Shown here in pieces: positions 8,761 to 18,271 of a stretch of 64,000 bases of DNA (position 1 is its first letter; every line of letters starts with the position of its first letter). The position numbers and the translations under genes are program-made. Below the pieces are notes generated by a model that was not told the DNA's origin, ran no database searches, and worked only from the letters and a program-made list of their open reading frames with translations. Source of the DNA: Bacillota bacterium (lineage in GTDB: Bacteria; Bacillota; Bacilli; Bu12); assembly GCA_014896485.1 (NCBI GenBank), contig JADBKH010000031.1:1-64000 (forward strand). Direction: 5' to 3'.

Positions 8761-9612
8761 TCAAGCATTTGCTTTCAGAAGCATATCGATGCGGTCCAAC
8801 CAACGTAGCGTCGCATCGTAGCCAGCCTGGATGTTCTGTCGGATGCCGGCTTGATCCCAGCGCTGGGTTGTCCCTTGGATGTCCAGAATCACCGTTGCCC
8901 TTTTGGCGCGATCCATCTCCAAATTATAAATCATCGTGTTGATGCTTTGATTGGCAATATCCCACAAGTTGTTCAGCGGCCGCGGTGTGCCTTCATAGCC
9001 TAGATTGATGCCGACGGTGATCGTACAACCGTACGCATGGAGCACATTGACCGGAAGATCGTTGAGCAAGCCACCGTCTACCAGCAGATCGTTTCCACGT
9101 CTGACGGGTTGGAAAGCGCCAGGGAAGGCGATGCTGGCACGGACCGCAACATCGATGGGCGCGTCTTCGATGATTTGCTTGGCGGTCAGATGGCGGGGTT
9201 GCGTAAAAGGCCGCGTGGTAAAGACGACTTCCTCTGCACAGGTTAAATCTGTGGCGATCAATGCGCAGGGCATCTCTGCTTCGGCGAGCATTCGGTTTCC
9301 GCACAGATCCCGAACCCACTGTTGGAGGCGATCGCCCTTCAGAAAGCCGAGCAGGTCTTTTTTGCGCGAGAAGAGCGCTTTGACGATGCCCCAGTAGTCG
9401 ATATCGAAGTAGCTGGTGCGGAAGGTGTATGCGACCGACTCCATCTCTGCGGCCCGCATGCCACAGGCGTAGATGGCGGCAACCATGCTACCGGCACTGG
9501 TTCCCGAGATGGCAGCGATGGGCACATGCGCCTCTTCCAATGCCTTAAGCACTCCTACATGCGCAAAACCCAATGTCCCTCCACCCGACAAGGCCAATCC
9601 AATGCCATTCAT
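8761..9612 (-). CDS. Patatin-like phospholipase (RssA/YlbK type)
   Basis: A 283-residue serine hydrolase with the Ser-Asp dyad of patatins: oxyanion loop LSGGGTLGFAHVG at the N-terminus, nucleophile elbow GTSAG near residue 40, and DGG near residue 180. There is no signal peptide, so it acts in the cytoplasm or on the inner membrane face, probably as a lysophospholipase or acyl hydrolase. Length and order fit the RssA/YlbK group. The true lipid substrate is not predictable. Confidence 0.88.
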   Translation of the reverse strand: MNGIGLALSGGGTLGFAHVGVLKALEEAHVPIAAISGTSAGSMVAAIYACGMRAAEMESVAYTFRTSYFDIDYWGIVKALFSRKKDLLGFLKGDRLQQWVRDLCGNRMLAEAEMPCALIATDLTCAEEVVFTTRPFTQPRHLTAKQIIEDAPIDVAVRASIAFPGAFQPVRRGNDLLVDGGLLNDLPVNVLHAYGCTITVGINLGYEGTPRPLNNLWDIANQSINTMIYNLEMDRAKRATVILDIQGTTQRWDQAGIRQNIQAGYDATLRWLDRIDMLLKANA

Positions 9613-9672
9613 TGGTCTTCCTCCCCGCCATCAGGCTATGCGGGAGTGCAAGGGACCGCGTATGGCAGCTGC

Positions 9673-9945
9673 CTATTTGACGTGGCCGGTTGTGTCGAGA
9701 ATACGTTCTCTTTTTGCGGGGCTGTTGCGGCGATAGATGCGGACCATACGGATGGACTGCACAATGGTGAAAGCGAGCACGGCCAGATCGTCGGTGGTTC
9801 CCACAAAACTCAACCATGCCTCGGGAATCAGGTCGATTGGCGAGAGCACGTAAAGGATTCCTAAAGCGATCTGCCACTTCATGGAGAAAGGTACGCGTGG
9901 GCTGGTGAAGGCAGAGAGCCAATCACGGAAAGGATTGCGTCGCAC
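9673..9945 (-). CDS. YkvA family protein (DUF1232)
   Basis: A 90-residue membrane-associated protein with the DUF1232 core: VPFSMKWQIALGILYVLSPIDLIPE followed by GTTDDLAVL. The LSPIDLIPE block is the family hallmark. One or two hydrophobic segments are present. Function is unknown in the family. It lies 60 bases upstream of the patatin gene on the same strand and may share its transcript. Confidence 0.85.
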   Translation of the reverse strand: MRRNPFRDWLSAFTSPRVPFSMKWQIALGILYVLSPIDLIPEAWLSFVGTTDDLAVLAFTIVQSIRMVRIYRRNSPAKRERILDTTGHVK

Positions 9946-10071
9946 GTTTGCACCCCCCTGAGGTCTGTGCCGTGGGTTACACAGGCATCCATGTGCGGTT
10001 TGCGCTGTCGACGTTCGTCAAAGTCACTCAGGCGCCTTGATGTGTTTGTTGCACAAAGGGCACCTGGGCTA

Positions 10072-10085
10072 TAGACTAGAGTCTA
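10072..10085. promoter_or_regulatory. Inverted repeat near the promoter of the CHAD-like gene
   Basis: TAGACT-AG-AGTCTA is a perfect 6+2+6 inverted repeat 30 bases before the ATG at 10115. It overlaps a possible TATAGA -10 box, so it could be a repressor operator. Only one copy was noticed in the window. Confidence 0.35.
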
Positions 10086-10114
10086 GCAGAAACATGGGGA
10101 AGGTGTATACCTGT

Positions 10115-10984
10115 ATGGACGGTGGCAGTAGTACCCCCGACCCTGCCATATGGCGAGGGGTACAGCAGCGCCTCTTTCAACAGATCCGTCAAACCGATCG
10201 GGATGCGCGCAGTTTTATGCGGGAAACCGACGAGATCCATTTGCACGAACTTCTCGCCAGCCTCTCTGATTTTAAGGAGATGGTTGACGAGTTACAGCCT
10301 TTTTGGAAGGTAGAAGAGCTGCGGGGAGAGCTTAAGCGCATCCATCACCTGCTGCATGTACTGGAGCGTTTGGAGACCGTCTGGCAAACACGCCAGGCGT
10401 TGGTTGCGCTTGCACACACAGAAGAAGATGGCTTTCGGGCTGTACTTGAGCAAATCGTTACCGAACTGCGCCCCGTTTGTGATGCCAGTGCAAAACGTGC
10501 AGTGCGCGCCGCTGGACGTTTGGTGGAGCGAAATTGGCAGAAAAAGATGGCCCGGGCCATCGAAGCGCTCCCTGGGCGGAAACGCGTACAACCTGCCAAA
10601 CATCCGAAAATGGATGCTCAGTGGGTGGCGCAACGCTGCCAGGTACGTCAGCAGGCCTATCAGTGGGCCCTTAGCCGGCTGCAGGGTTGTGCCCTGGAAG
10701 AGGTGGCACCGCTGGCGCGTAGCGCCCGAAATGCCTTACGTGCCTGGTGTGCCACAGAGCGCCTTTTTGGCATCCAGTCGATTGAACGGGAAAAGGCGAT
10801 GCAGCAAGAAGAGCTGCTAAATGAGATGGTTCGACAGGGCACCTTGTGTGAGGAGTTGGGCTACCACGCCCATCTTCCAGCAGCATTGATCCTGCAGACC
10901 CGCGTCGCCCAAAAAGCAGTCGACGCGGCAGCAGCGCTGGGATTCTCGATCGGGGAAGAAGTCGTTCCCAGCGCGTCGATGTGA
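10115..10984 (+). CDS. CHAD-domain-like helical protein
   Basis: A 289-residue, highly helical, His- and Arg-rich protein. The segment EIHLHELLASLSDFKEMVDE followed by a run of amphipathic helices resembles CHAD (conserved histidine alpha-helical) domains, which bind polyphosphate, but the match is weak and the usual RRLRS arginine block is not clear. It lacks a signal peptide and membrane segments. The ATG at 10115 follows GGGGAAGGTG at a suitable distance; upstream starts lack a ribosome site. A hypothetical cytosolic protein is the safe call. Confidence 0.4.
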   Translation: MDGGSSTPDPAIWRGVQQRLFQQIRQTDRDARSFMRETDEIHLHELLASLSDFKEMVDELQPFWKVEELRGELKRIHHLLHVLERLETVWQTRQALVALAHTEEDGFRAVLEQIVTELRPVCDASAKRAVRAAGRLVERNWQKKMARAIEALPGRKRVQPAKHPKMDAQWVAQRCQVRQQAYQWALSRLQGCALEEVAPLARSARNALRAWCATERLFGIQSIEREKAMQQEELLNEMVRQGTLCEELGYHAHLPAALILQTRVAQKAVDAAAALGFSIGEEVVPSASM

Positions 10985-11002
10985 GCCGTAGGGGAGTGTT
11001 CT

Positions 11003-11284
11003 TCAGAAGGAAAAACGCTCTCGTTCCGAGACGATGCCATCCAGATGGGCATCGACGAAACGTTCGATATGATCCAAAAGCGCTTCGGTTTGGTTGCGCT
11101 GGCCCGAAACAACTGCAATACCGATTTCGGCACGCTGATGGAGATCGGTGAATCCTACTTCCGCCGTTGCGGCGGGGAAATGCGCTCGAATTCCCTCGAG
11201 AAGTGCCCGCACAATCATGCGCTTTTCCTTGAGGGTCTGGCACTGAGGCAGATAGAGCTGAAGTCGCAGGGCTGCTACGATCAT
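11003..11284 (-). CDS. DUF503 protein (YlxP-like)
   Basis: A 93-residue protein of the DUF503/YlxP family. Family features are the N-terminal MIVAALRLQLYLPQCQTLKEKR with the conserved S/TLKxKR block, then VGFTDLHQRAEIGIAVVS. YlxP usually lies in the nusA-infB-rbfA region, whereas here it stands alone. An AAAGGAGG site precedes the ATG. Function is unknown, possibly linked to ribosome assembly by the context seen in other genomes. Confidence 0.85.
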   Translation of the reverse strand: MIVAALRLQLYLPQCQTLKEKRMIVRALLEGIRAHFPAATAEVGFTDLHQRAEIGIAVVSGQRNQTEALLDHIERFVDAHLDGIVSERERFSF

Positions 11285-11706
11285 AAAGTGCCTCCTTTGG
11301 TTCTCGGATGTATAGGATTCTCGTAATGCGCCATCCTAATGCTTGCGCGTTGAGAGAGGAGCATTGCTGATGGCATTGCAGGAAGCCAAAGGCCCTGCGC
11401 TGAATCCAGGTAAGACGGAGGTAGCGGAACCACCCTGCGCCGTTTCGCACTCGGTTCACTGAGAGTGAACGAGACCAAAGCGACGCGGCAGCGGTGGGTG
11501 GCGGACAGGTGATTGTGCGGCGTGATGCCACTGGGATCGGCCTGTCTGCCCCAAAAGCAATGCGCAGCACGGCTCGTGCACCAGTAGAGACGGGCCGCGA
11601 AAAGCGGTCGACCAAGCGTCTGCTGTGATCGTTCCACGCTTCTTCACAGCACTCGAAGACGCTGTGTCACCGCAAGCGTTCCTACTCGGTTCGATCAACG
11701 CGCAGC
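11285..11706. other. Gene-free stretch ending in a plus-strand terminator
   Basis: About 420 bases between two minus-strand genes. No convincing coding frame was found: the short frames lack ribosome sites and family motifs. It contains several hairpin-capable segments, for example arms at about 11502-11511 and 11541-11550, and ends in a strong plus-strand terminator although the nearest plus-strand gene ends 720 bases before. An untranslated RNA is possible; no known RNA class was recognised. Confidence 0.3.
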
Positions 11707-11738
11707 CCCCAGGAATCACTCCTGGGGTGCTTTGTTTT
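11707..11738 (+). terminator. Rho-independent terminator
   Basis: Perfect eight-base-pair stem CCCCAGGA / TCCTGGGG with loop ATCAC, followed by TGCTTTGTTTT. The T-rich side is on the plus strand. It ends inside the last codon region of the convergent minus-strand MBL gene. Confidence 0.75.
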
Positions 11739-12561
11739 AAGCGGGCTCGTAGTGATCTTCGCCTATCCTGCGCACCTCTCCCAGGCTGGTCATCCAGGCC
11801 AACTGTGCTTTGACCATCCAAATGCCGATCGCCATCTGTTCTGGGGGCAGTTGATCTCGGTAGAGAGCAGCTGCAATTTCTGAGGGGCGCTTCTTTCCTT
11901 CCTGAAGCAGTTGGAGGATCTGTGCACTGCGTTCCCGGCGATGTGCGAGGTAATAGCGGAGGTACCCCTCGCCATCCTCTACAAGGGCGCCGTGTCCACA
12001 GCCAATGTGTGCCGGATGGAGGGCCAAAAGGCGCTGCAACGTCTGCATGTAGGCTGCCAAATCCCCATCGGGGGGTGCGATGACGCTGGTCGAGTTGCCC
12101 AATACGTTGTCTCCTGCCAGCAGGAGACGCTGCTGGGAAAACCAGAGATTGAGCTGACCAGGGGTATGGCCGGGAGCATGCAGCAATTCGAAGGAGACGC
12201 CGTCCACTTGATATTGCCCAGCAGAAACGGGTTCTAACGCCAGTTGACCCAGCTGGGCTTCTGCCGCCTTACGATCATCCGGATGGATCCACAACGGACA
12301 CTGCCAGAAGGCCTGTGCCCATCGGCAGCCGCCGATATGGTCGGGATGGCGATGTGTCAGTAGGACTGCTACGACGGTGGGTCGTCCCAGGTGCTCCCAG
12401 TCGTTTTGCAGAACCGCTTGGCTCTGCAGGCCGCCGTCACCGCAGTCGACGAGGAGGACATTTTTGCCGTCCCCTACCCAGTAGCATTCGGTACCCTCAT
12501 AGGGAGGCAATGTCTTACCCGGCGCGTGGGTGTGCCAGACGCCGGCCGCTATCTGTTCCAT
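11737..12561 (-). CDS. Metallo-beta-lactamase-fold hydrolase (LACTB2/glyoxalase-II-like)
   Basis: A 274-residue MBL-fold protein with the binuclear metal motif THRHPDHIGG (HxHxDH) near residue 70, HTPG near 132, GDN near 150, and GHG near 190. A C-terminal helical domain of about 70 residues follows (ERSAQILQLL...KRPSEIAAALY), as in LACTB2-type proteins where it forms a winged-helix-like cap. Likely a thioesterase, nuclease or glyoxalase-II-like hydrolase. It lies 39 bases downstream of the Nudix gene on the same strand, so they probably share an operon. Confidence 0.85.
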   Translation of the reverse strand: MEQIAAGVWHTHAPGKTLPPYEGTECYWVGDGKNVLLVDCGDGGLQSQAVLQNDWEHLGRPTVVAVLLTHRHPDHIGGCRWAQAFWQCPLWIHPDDRKAAEAQLGQLALEPVSAGQYQVDGVSFELLHAPGHTPGQLNLWFSQQRLLLAGDNVLGNSTSVIAPPDGDLAAYMQTLQRLLALHPAHIGCGHGALVEDGEGYLRYYLAHRRERSAQILQLLQEGKKRPSEIAAALYRDQLPPEQMAIGIWMVKAQLAWMTSLGEVRRIGEDHYEPA

Positions 12562-12600
12562 CCGTCTGCCTCCTTTGGAATGCCTTCGCTGCTGTTGGCG

Positions 12601-13422
12601 TTACAACGCAAAGCGAGACCACAGTGCGTCCAGGGAAGGGTAAGGGGCAATGGCTTGCAAGGCGTAACGGGTTGGGGGTGCCATCGGCAGCTGTCCCTCT
12701 TCTGCCAGCTTCACCGCCTCTTGCGAGGTAATCCACCGCTCTTCATCCACCTCTTCTGAGGCACCGAGCCTTCCTTCTGCAGCTGCAGTTTGGGGAAGAA
12801 AGGCAAGGAAGAAGCGTGTGTCGTAGCGGCGTGGTTCGGTCGAAGGGGTGAGCAGTCGTCCCAAATAAGCCAGTGCCTGACGCTGCGGGCGCAGGTTGAA
12901 CTGATGTAAAATGTCAATCAACTGGCGCTCCCCTATCCGCAGCTTTTTACGCGCTTCCAAGAGTGCTGCTGGCTCGGGGAATGCGGTATCTGCCGTCGCT
13001 GGGGTTGCCAGCAGCACCCCGGTCTCTTCAAAAAGCTCACGCAAGGCGGTGACCCATACCGCCAGGTTGGTCGGTGGATCGTCTTGCGGATCGGGGATGG
13101 GATCGTCGGGGACAGGTGCGCCGAGATGGGCGGCAATGATCGCACCCATCGCAGTGCGGAAGCGACGGGTCTCGATACCCACGCCGGTGGTTTCGCGTTG
13201 CTGTGCGATCTGTGTCGCTTCATGCGCGGTGAGCTCCAACAGTGCAGCCCATCGTGGGTCGCGATCTTGTTCGTCGACCGAACCACCCGGAAAAGCCCAC
13301 AAGCCGGCGAAGGCATGTAAGTTTGCAGGGCGGCGCAACAAATAGACCTCTGGATGCGCAGCAGAGCCAGCACGAACCAGCAGCACAGTCGCTGCCTGGC
13401 GAACCCGTGAGGAAGATGACAT
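12601..13422 (-). CDS. Nudix hydrolase with interrupted Nudix box (NUDT19-like)
   Basis: A 273-residue pyrophosphohydrolase. The Nudix signature is split: GLWAFPGGSVDEQD near residue 45, then roughly 70 residues of insertion, then ALRELFEETGVLL with the metal-binding REx2EE. Such an insertion is known for the NUDT19/RP2-type CoA-diphosphatase-like group, so a CoA or acyl-CoA pyrophosphatase role is plausible but inferred. The ATG at 13422 follows GGAGGCACC at good spacing; the upstream frame extension has no ribosome site. Followed by the MBL hydrolase. Confidence 0.82.
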   Translation of the reverse strand: MSSSSRVRQAATVLLVRAGSAAHPEVYLLRRPANLHAFAGLWAFPGGSVDEQDRDPRWAALLELTAHEATQIAQQRETTGVGIETRRFRTAMGAIIAAHLGAPVPDDPIPDPQDDPPTNLAVWVTALRELFEETGVLLATPATADTAFPEPAALLEARKKLRIGERQLIDILHQFNLRPQRQALAYLGRLLTPSTEPRRYDTRFFLAFLPQTAAAEGRLGASEEVDEERWITSQEAVKLAEEGQLPMAPPTRYALQAIAPYPSLDALWSRFAL

Positions 13423-13495
13423 TGAGGTGCCTCCGAACAATGAGATTGAGAAAAGTATGAACGTTTTAAAGGGGTACTGCAACTGTGCTCCACTC

Positions 13496-14792
13496 TTACA
13501 GGCGCGGCCCCCGATAGGAAATGCCGTAGATCTCACGGATTTCATGCTTCTGGCGGTGTCTGCGGCGGCGCAGGAACAGCCCGAGTGCAACGCAGCCGAT
13601 CAGAAAGATCACTCCCCCGATTTGCCACCACCCTGTCATAGCGTTTTCCGGGAACAACAGTGCTGATTTTGCTCCCATGCTTTCAACGGCAGTGGGCTCC
13701 CTCAGCCAATGGGCGTAGAGTGGCAACGTTGCTGGTACGGCTTTGCCATCAATCGTAAATTGCAAGCTTCCGATCAGATCTCCGTCTTTCAGGGGAACCG
13801 GAAACTTCCAGTTTGGAACCAACGTTGCTTGGCTGTCACGTGGTAGAGAGAGAAGGAAAGGCGTTTTGGCTTGTGCAACCCACCCCGGCCGATCGGCGAT
13901 GGGAAGAGCCGCTCCTGGCGGCAAAGGCTGACTCAGGGTAAAGTGTGCGCTGCCCCATGACCACAGGGCTTGTACGGTTTCTTTTGCCTCTTTGTCACTT
14001 TGAGCATGCAGTACTACCGCAACCATCGGCATCCCATCACGGATCACTTCGCCGGCATAGCACCAGCCTGCCTGATCGGTAAACCCACTCTTGCCGCCCA
14101 CGAAGCCTTCTGTCTGCAGAAGGGAGATGTTGCGGAGGGTCTTTTTTTGGCCATCTACATTCAGGATATAACTCGGTGTGCGGACGATCTGTTGGAGGGT
14201 CGGATCGTCTAAAGCGGCGGCGGTGATGCGCGCCATATCTGCTGCAGTGGTCACATGTTTGGGATCATGGAGACCGTTGGGAGTGACAAAATGGGAGTGT
14301 GTCGCCCCCAACTGTGCAGCCGTTTCGTTCATCATGGCCGCAAAAGCCGGAGCACTGCCACCGATCGCTTCTGCCAAGACATACGGCATCATTTGCAGAA
14401 GGAATCGCCCCATACATCATCTCCCGCAATGTGACCTGTGTGCCGGGCTTCATCACCAGATCGACGGGTTCCTGGCGTGCCGCCGTTTGGCTGACTTGGG
14501 TCACGCTGTCCAAATTTGCTGCGTGTCGGACGACGATGAGTGCTGTCAACAACTTGGTCAATGAAGCCGGGTAAAGCGGCTGTTGTGCATTGCGCGCCCA
14601 CAGCACCTGCTGGGAACTGGGATTGTACAGGATGGCTGCCCGAATGTTGGCAGGGACCGATGGGTCTGCTGCCGTCGTAGCAGCAGCCGACGTAGATGGA
14701 AACAAGAGGGCCACGCACAGCATCCATGCAAACAGCCCTTGTAACCAACGCCTCGGACGGACGGGGATCTCCTCCTTGACAAGCATATCCAC
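13496..14792 (-). pseudogene. D-alanyl-D-alanine carboxypeptidase (DacA/DacF type), frameshifted
   Basis: Penicillin-binding serine peptidase that trims peptidoglycan pentapeptides. All three active-site motifs are present: PASLTKLL (SxxK), PSAND (SxN) and GGKSGFT (KSG). There is a signal peptide near residues 15-38, and the C-terminus has a hydrophobic anchor, GVIFLIGCVALGLF, before RRRRHR. The N-terminal part (14792 to about 14390) and the rest (about 14395 to 13496) are in different frames; the break lies within SANDAV/YVLAEAIGG. The joined product of about 430 residues is otherwise complete, so a one-base sequencing error is as likely as a real mutation. Confidence 0.8.
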
Positions 14793-14907
14793 GCTACCAT
14801 AAACCCGTTCGCATGCTACTATAACGACCTGCCCTTGTGAAGCCCCCCTCGGTTGAGCGGATCTTTTTCAAAGCGCTGTGCATCCTATCAGGGAAAGGGG
14901 GATGCCG

Positions 14908-15285
14908 ATGCAAGAGCCGCGACAGGTCACGTTGATCGCACGTTTTCGCCGCAGGCAAGAGGCGGAGGCGGTACGCCAGCAGCTTCAGTCCGCCAAGTGC
15001 GGAGAAGTGGCGGTCGATCGCTTGAGCGAAGATCCGAGCACGCTGAGGGAAGAACGCATCAATCCGTCTACCGGAAACGAGTTTGCGGGTTTGGCCGATT
15101 TGACGATGGATACGGCCGGTTCCGATCGATCCGCCTCGATCCTGCTCGCCAACGATCCGGATGCTTCCGGAGTAGCAGATACCGACCGTGAACCGTTGGG
15201 TACCGCTGTGTTGACGGCCCTCGTTCCTGCGGAGCAGCTTGAGGAAGCGCGACAGATCATCAAAGCCGGTGGCGGGCAGTTTTGA
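14908..15285 (+). CDS. Hypothetical stress-type protein
   Basis: A 125-residue soluble protein beginning [26 protein letters not shown]. The opening strand-helix with a F..R.EAE.A...L pattern resembles YflT/general-stress ferredoxin-like proteins, but the rest (a Ser/Asp-rich middle and a final strand-helix [22 protein letters not shown]) gives no firm family. The ATG at 14908 is preferred to the one at 14902 because of spacing to GGAAAGGGGG. A terminator follows at 15374. Confidence 0.55.
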   Translation: MQEPRQVTLIARFRRRQEAEAVRQQLQSAKCGEVAVDRLSEDPSTLREERINPSTGNEFAGLADLTMDTAGSDRSASILLANDPDASGVADTDREPLGTAVLTALVPAEQLEEARQIIKAGGGQF

Positions 15286-15373
15286 CGATGCGTGACAAAC
15301 GTCACAGGGAGCCGACGCGCTTTTCGGTTGTGCATCGCAAGTGCTATGATAAGGACGCATACCATGCAAGCAT

Positions 15374-15396
15374 GCCCAGCTTCAGCTGGGCTTTTT
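15374..15396 (+). terminator. Rho-independent terminator
   Basis: Stem GCCCAGC / GCTGGGC with loop TTCA followed by TTTTT. It ends the transcript of the 14908-15285 gene just before the uvrA ribosome site, so uvrA must have its own promoter downstream, or expression passes by read-through. Confidence 0.85.
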
Positions 15397-15413
15397 CAGG
15401 TAGGGGGTCGGGC

Positions 15414-18266
15414 ATGCCGGGAAGCATCGAAATCAAAGGTGCACGGGTGCACAATCTGCAGAACATCGATCTCTCCCTTCCGCGTGAGAAGCTGGTGGTG
15501 ATCACCGGCTTGTCCGGCTCTGGGAAATCCTCCTTGGCTTTCGATACTCTGTATGCAGAAGGGCAGCGTCGTTATGTTGAGTCGCTGTCGGCCTATGCAC
15601 GACAATTTTTGGGCCTAATGGAAAAACCGGATGTCGATTCGATTGAAGGTCTCTCTCCCGCCATCTCCATTGACCAGAAGTCGACCAGCCACAATCCGCG
15701 CTCGACGGTCGGGACGGTCACCGAGATCTACGATTACCTGCGGCTGCTCTTTGGACGTGTGGGCCATCCCCACTGTCCGCAGTGTGGCCGACCGATCGAA
15801 TCCCAGACGGTGCAGCAGATCGTCGACCAACTGGTGGCTTTGGGCGAAGGAGCACGGCTGTTGATCCTTGCGCCGTTGGTTCGAGGGCGCAAGGGAGGAC
15901 AGCAAAAACTTTTTGAAAAGTTGCGCCGCGATGGCTATGTGCGCGTGCGCGTCGATGGTACGGTTTATGAGCTCGACGAGGTTCCTGAACTGGAGAAGAA
16001 TCAGAAGCATGATGTCGAGGTCGTCGTCGATCGCATCATCATTCATCCCGACACAACCGCCCGACTGACGGATTCGGTAGAGACAGCGCTGGGATTGGCT
16101 GATGGGCGTGTAATCGCTGCGATCCCGGAGGGCAGCGACCTGCTCTTCTCGACCAATTTCGCCTGTCCCGTCTGCAACCTCTCGATCGAAGAACTTTCCC
16201 CGCGACTTTTCTCTTTCAATGCGCCGTATGGTGCTTGCCCAGAATGCAGCGGGTTGGGGGTCAAGATCGAGGTCGATCCCGATTTGGTGGTGCCCGATCC
16301 AACGCGTACCTTGGCAGAAGGCGCGATCGCACCGTGGACGGAAAGTGCATCGGGGTACTATCACCAGATGTTGCTCGCCTTTTGTGAACAGTACGATCTT
16401 CCCCTCGACCGGCCGTGGGAGGAGCTTCCCCAACAGACCCGCGATATGTTGCTGTGGGGCAAAGGATCTCCGCATTTTCTGTTTACGTATGCAGGGGAAT
16501 TTGGCCCGCGCAAACATCCGAGGATGACCTTTGAAGGTGTCATTCCCAATCTGGAGCGGCGCTACCGTGAGACGCTCTCCGATGCGGTCAAGCGCTACGT
16601 GGAAAACTATATGTCGACCAAACCCTGTCCCAGCTGCCACGGAAAGCGGCTCAAGCCGGAAGTCTTGGCTGTCACCGTTGGAGAGCGCTCCATCGCTGAC
16701 GTGACCGAGATGACCATCGGGCAGGCGCTGCATTTCTTTACGGAAGAGCTCGTGCTCAGCGAGCGCGAGTATGCCATCGCACATATGGTGCTCAAGGAGA
16801 TCCGGGAGCGGTTGCGCTTTCTCGTCGATGTGGGGTTGGATTACCTTACGTTGGCCCGATCGGCGATAAGCCTCTCCGGTGGAGAAGCCCAGCGCATCCG
16901 CCTGGCGACGCAGATCGGATCGGCACTGACCGGCGTTCTCTATATCCTCGATGAGCCATCGATCGGGTTGCACGAACGGGACAATGCCAAATTGATCGGG
17001 ACCCTGCTGCGCCTGCGCGATATGGGCAATACGGTGATCGTGGTCGAACACGATGAGGAGACAATGCGTGCCTCCGATTTTATGGTCGATGTGGGGCCAG
17101 GGGCAGGAGCACGGGGAGGGCGCATTGTGGCGGCAGGTACGCCGGCAGAAATCATGGTCAATGAGAAATCGCTGACCGGACAGTACCTCAGCGGACGGCG
17201 TCGGGTGCCCCAGCCACAAGAACGACGGCAGCCACAGGAGCGTTGGCTGACTATCCGCGGTGCCCGCGAGCATAACCTGCGCAACATCGACGTCTCGATT
17301 CCACTGGGGCTATTGGTCTGTATCACGGGGGTTTCTGGCTCGGGCAAGTCGACGCTCGTTCACGACATCTTGTACAAACGCTTGGCCCATGATCTCAACC
17401 GCGCCCACACGGTCCCCGGCGAACACGCTGGTTTAGAAGGCGAAGATTACTTGGAGAAAGTGATCAATGTCGATCAGTCGCCCATCGGGCGCACGCCGCG
17501 CTCAAATCCAGCGACGTACACCGGTGTCTTTGACGACATTCGCACCCTCTTTGCCCAAACCACCGATGCCAAAGTGCGTGGCTACAACAAAGGGCGTTTC
17601 TCCTTCAATGTACGCGGGGGCCGCTGTGAAGCTTGTCAAGGAGACGGCATCCTCAAAATTGAGATGAATTTTCTGCCCGACGTCTATGTCACCTGCGAGG
17701 TATGCAAGGGCAAACGTTACAACCGGGATACCCTTGAAGTACATTACAAGGGCAAATCGATTGCAGATGTCTTGGAGATGACGGTCGAAGAGGCACTCGC
17801 TTTCTTTACCCATATCCCACGTATCCGCCGCAAACTGCAGACCCTCTACGATGTCGGTTTGGGATACATCCACTTGGGCCAGCCGGCGACTACCCTCTCC
17901 GGGGGAGAAGCGCAGCGGGTCAAGCTAGCGACGGAGCTCTCTCGTCGCTCAGAGGGAAAAACCCTCTATATCTTGGACGAGCCGACTACGGGATTGCATA
18001 TGGAAGATGTGCGCATGCTTTTGAACGTGTTGCACCGCCTGGTCGATGCGGGCAACACGGTCGTGGTCATCGAACACAACATGGACGTCATCAAAAATGC
18101 CGACTACCTCATCGATTTGGGCCCCGAAGGTGGAGATCGAGGTGGTACTGTCGTCGCCTGTGGCACACCGGAGGCGGTTGCCGCTGTAGCGGAGAGCTAT
18201 ACAGGCCAGTTTCTGCAAAAATACCTCGATTCCGTATCCGCCACCGTTGCCATACAAGCCGGTTAA
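15414..18266 (+). CDS. uvrA: Excinuclease ABC subunit A
   Basis: The damage-recognition ATPase of nucleotide excision repair, which loads UvrB on lesions. The 950-residue length is normal. The two ABC modules show Walker A as GLSGSGKSS (about residue 32) and GVSGSGKST (about 638), signatures [10 protein letters not shown] and [10 protein letters not shown], and Walker [13 protein letters not shown] and [12 protein letters not shown]. Zinc-binding cysteine pairs are present (CPQCG, CPVC...CPECSG, and CEACQG...CEVCKG). The ATG at 15414 has TAGGGGG upstream; the frame is open further but crosses the terminator at 15374. uvrB is not adjacent here. Confidence 0.98.
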   Translation: MPGSIEIKGARVHNLQNIDLSLPREKLVVITGLSGSGKSSLAFDTLYAEGQRRYVESLSAYARQFLGLMEKPDVDSIEGLSPAISIDQKSTSHNPRSTVGTVTEIYDYLRLLFGRVGHPHCPQCGRPIESQTVQQIVDQLVALGEGARLLILAPLVRGRKGGQQKLFEKLRRDGYVRVRVDGTVYELDEVPELEKNQKHDVEVVVDRIIIHPDTTARLTDSVETALGLADGRVIAAIPEGSDLLFSTNFACPVCNLSIEELSPRLFSFNAPYGACPECSGLGVKIEVDPDLVVPDPTRTLAEGAIAPWTESASGYYHQMLLAFCEQYDLPLDRPWEELPQQTRDMLLWGKGSPHFLFTYAGEFGPRKHPRMTFEGVIPNLERRYRETLSDAVKRYVENYMSTKPCPSCHGKRLKPEVLAVTVGERSIADVTEMTIGQALHFFTEELVLSEREYAIAHMVLKEIRERLRFLVDVGLDYLTLARSAISLSGGEAQRIRLATQIGSALTGVLYILDEPSIGLHERDNAKLIGTLLRLRDMGNTVIVVEHDEETMRASDFMVDVGPGAGARGGRIVAAGTPAEIMVNEKSLTGQYLSGRRRVPQPQERRQPQERWLTIRGAREHNLRNIDVSIPLGLLVCITGVSGSGKSTLVHDILYKRLAHDLNRAHTVPGEHAGLEGEDYLEKVINVDQSPIGRTPRSNPATYTGVFDDIRTLFAQTTDAKVRGYNKGRFSFNVRGGRCEACQGDGILKIEMNFLPDVYVTCEVCKGKRYNRDTLEVHYKGKSIADVLEMTVEEALAFFTHIPRIRRKLQTLYDVGLGYIHLGQPATTLSGGEAQRVKLATELSRRSEGKTLYILDEPTTGLHMEDVRMLLNVLHRLVDAGNTVVVIEHNMDVIKNADYLIDLGPEGGDRGGTVVACGTPEAVAAVAESYTGQFLQKYLDSVSATVAIQAG

Positions 18267-18271
18267 ATCGC

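Noticed and set aside
11415-11440. GGTGGTTCCGC on the minus strand, like a T-box sequence
   Set aside because: No terminator/antiterminator pair or other T-box parts follow, and the downstream gene (DUF503) is not an amino-acid gene.
15615-17273. Long open frame on the minus strand across uvrA
   Set aside because: A shadow of uvrA in another frame: no ribosome site, no family motif, and uvrA is unambiguous.
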